The translations under genes were made by a program, and so were the position numbers. From NCBI GenBank assembly GCA_021203945.1, contig JAJQAF010000161.1, forward strand, positions 1 through 5,744: DNA of 5,744 bases, in the 5' to 3' direction. The stretch is from Campylobacter sp. (lineage in GTDB: Bacteria > Campylobacterota > Campylobacteria > Campylobacterales > Campylobacteraceae). The notes below the pieces were generated by a model that ran no database searches, was not told the DNA's origin, and worked only from the letters and a program-made list of their open reading frames with translations. This document shows positions 5,583 to 5,744 of this stretch, piece by piece; the stretch's first letter is position 1; each line of letters opens with the position of its first letter.

Positions 5583-5744
5583 TTAAAATATTTTATTAAT
5601 TTTTCTTTCATATCTCATTTTTTGACTTATATTGCCCAAAATCCCGCCCTGATGAATATATAAAATCTCATTTTTAAATTTATCTAAATTTGCAAAAAGC
5701 GTTAAAAAGCCGACAGGATCATAAATAAGATCAAATTCTACTCC
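5583..5744 (-). CDS. C-terminal end of a PLP-dependent ACC deaminase/D-cysteine desulfhydrase-like enzyme
   Basis: Only the last 53 codons are visible; the 5' part lies beyond the right edge. The peptide contains FDLIYDPVGFLTLFANLDKF, then EILYIHQGGILGN (26-38), and ends near MRYERKINKIF. The YDPVG...LYIHQGG pattern matches the C-terminus of fold type II PLP enzymes related to 1-aminocyclopropane-1-carboxylate deaminase and D-cysteine desulfhydrase, where a PVY.G...FIHTGG pattern is usual. In Campylobacter such genes are commonly annotated as ACC deaminase, but their true substrate is uncertain. The PLP lysine would lie outside the window. Its stop codon is 12 bases before hisD, so the two probably form an operon. 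Confidence 0.7.
   Translation of the reverse strand, partial: GVEFDLIYDPVGFLTLFANLDKFKNEILYIHQGGILGNISQKMRYERKINKIF

Overview
The window looks like a chromosomal segment of a Campylobacter-type epsilonproteobacterium (Campylobacterota). The evidence is a FlgH with the Campylobacter-style mature N-terminus, a pta-ackA pair divergent from flgH (an order I recall from C. jejuni), a short FlaC-type flagellin, an epsilonproteobacterial sigma-54 promoter, and AT-rich gaps full of AAATTT words. Moderate coding GC points away from the most AT-rich species and perhaps towards the concisus/curvus/rectus/showae group. That species-level guess is weak.

Layout. At 1-493 (minus) is the 5' two-thirds of flgH, the flagellar L-ring lipoprotein, which runs off the left edge. 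A 65-bp divergent promoter region (494-558) holds a GG-N10-GC sigma-54 promoter for flgH and an extended -10 sigma-70 promoter for pta. At 559-3127 (plus) is a tight pta-ackA operon with one base between the genes. Then comes a 337-bp non-coding gap (3128-3464) with an orphan minus-strand promoter, a possible small RNA and a hairpin terminator. At 3465-4220 (minus) is flaC, a short flagellin-like secreted protein with its own likely sigma-28 promoter. At 4278-5570 (minus) is hisD. At 5583-5744 (minus) is the 3' end of a PLP-dependent enzyme of the ACC deaminase/D-cysteine desulfhydrase family, 12 bp upstream of hisD.

How the genes work together. Pta and AckA convert acetyl-CoA to acetate through acetyl phosphate, making one ATP per acetyl-CoA. 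FlgH and FlaC belong to the flagellar programme: FlgH would be early/middle (sigma-54) and FlaC late (sigma-28). HisD performs the last step of histidine synthesis and is probably cotranscribed with the PLP enzyme. The genes are ordinary and well conserved.

The parts most worth a second look are regulatory: the interlocked flgH/pta promoters, the candidate small RNA with an anti-Shine-Dalgarno loop in the ackA-flaC gap, and a hairpin and a 17-bp direct repeat around flaC. I saw no mobile element, CRISPR array, tRNA or rRNA, and no clear novel defence or biosynthetic system.
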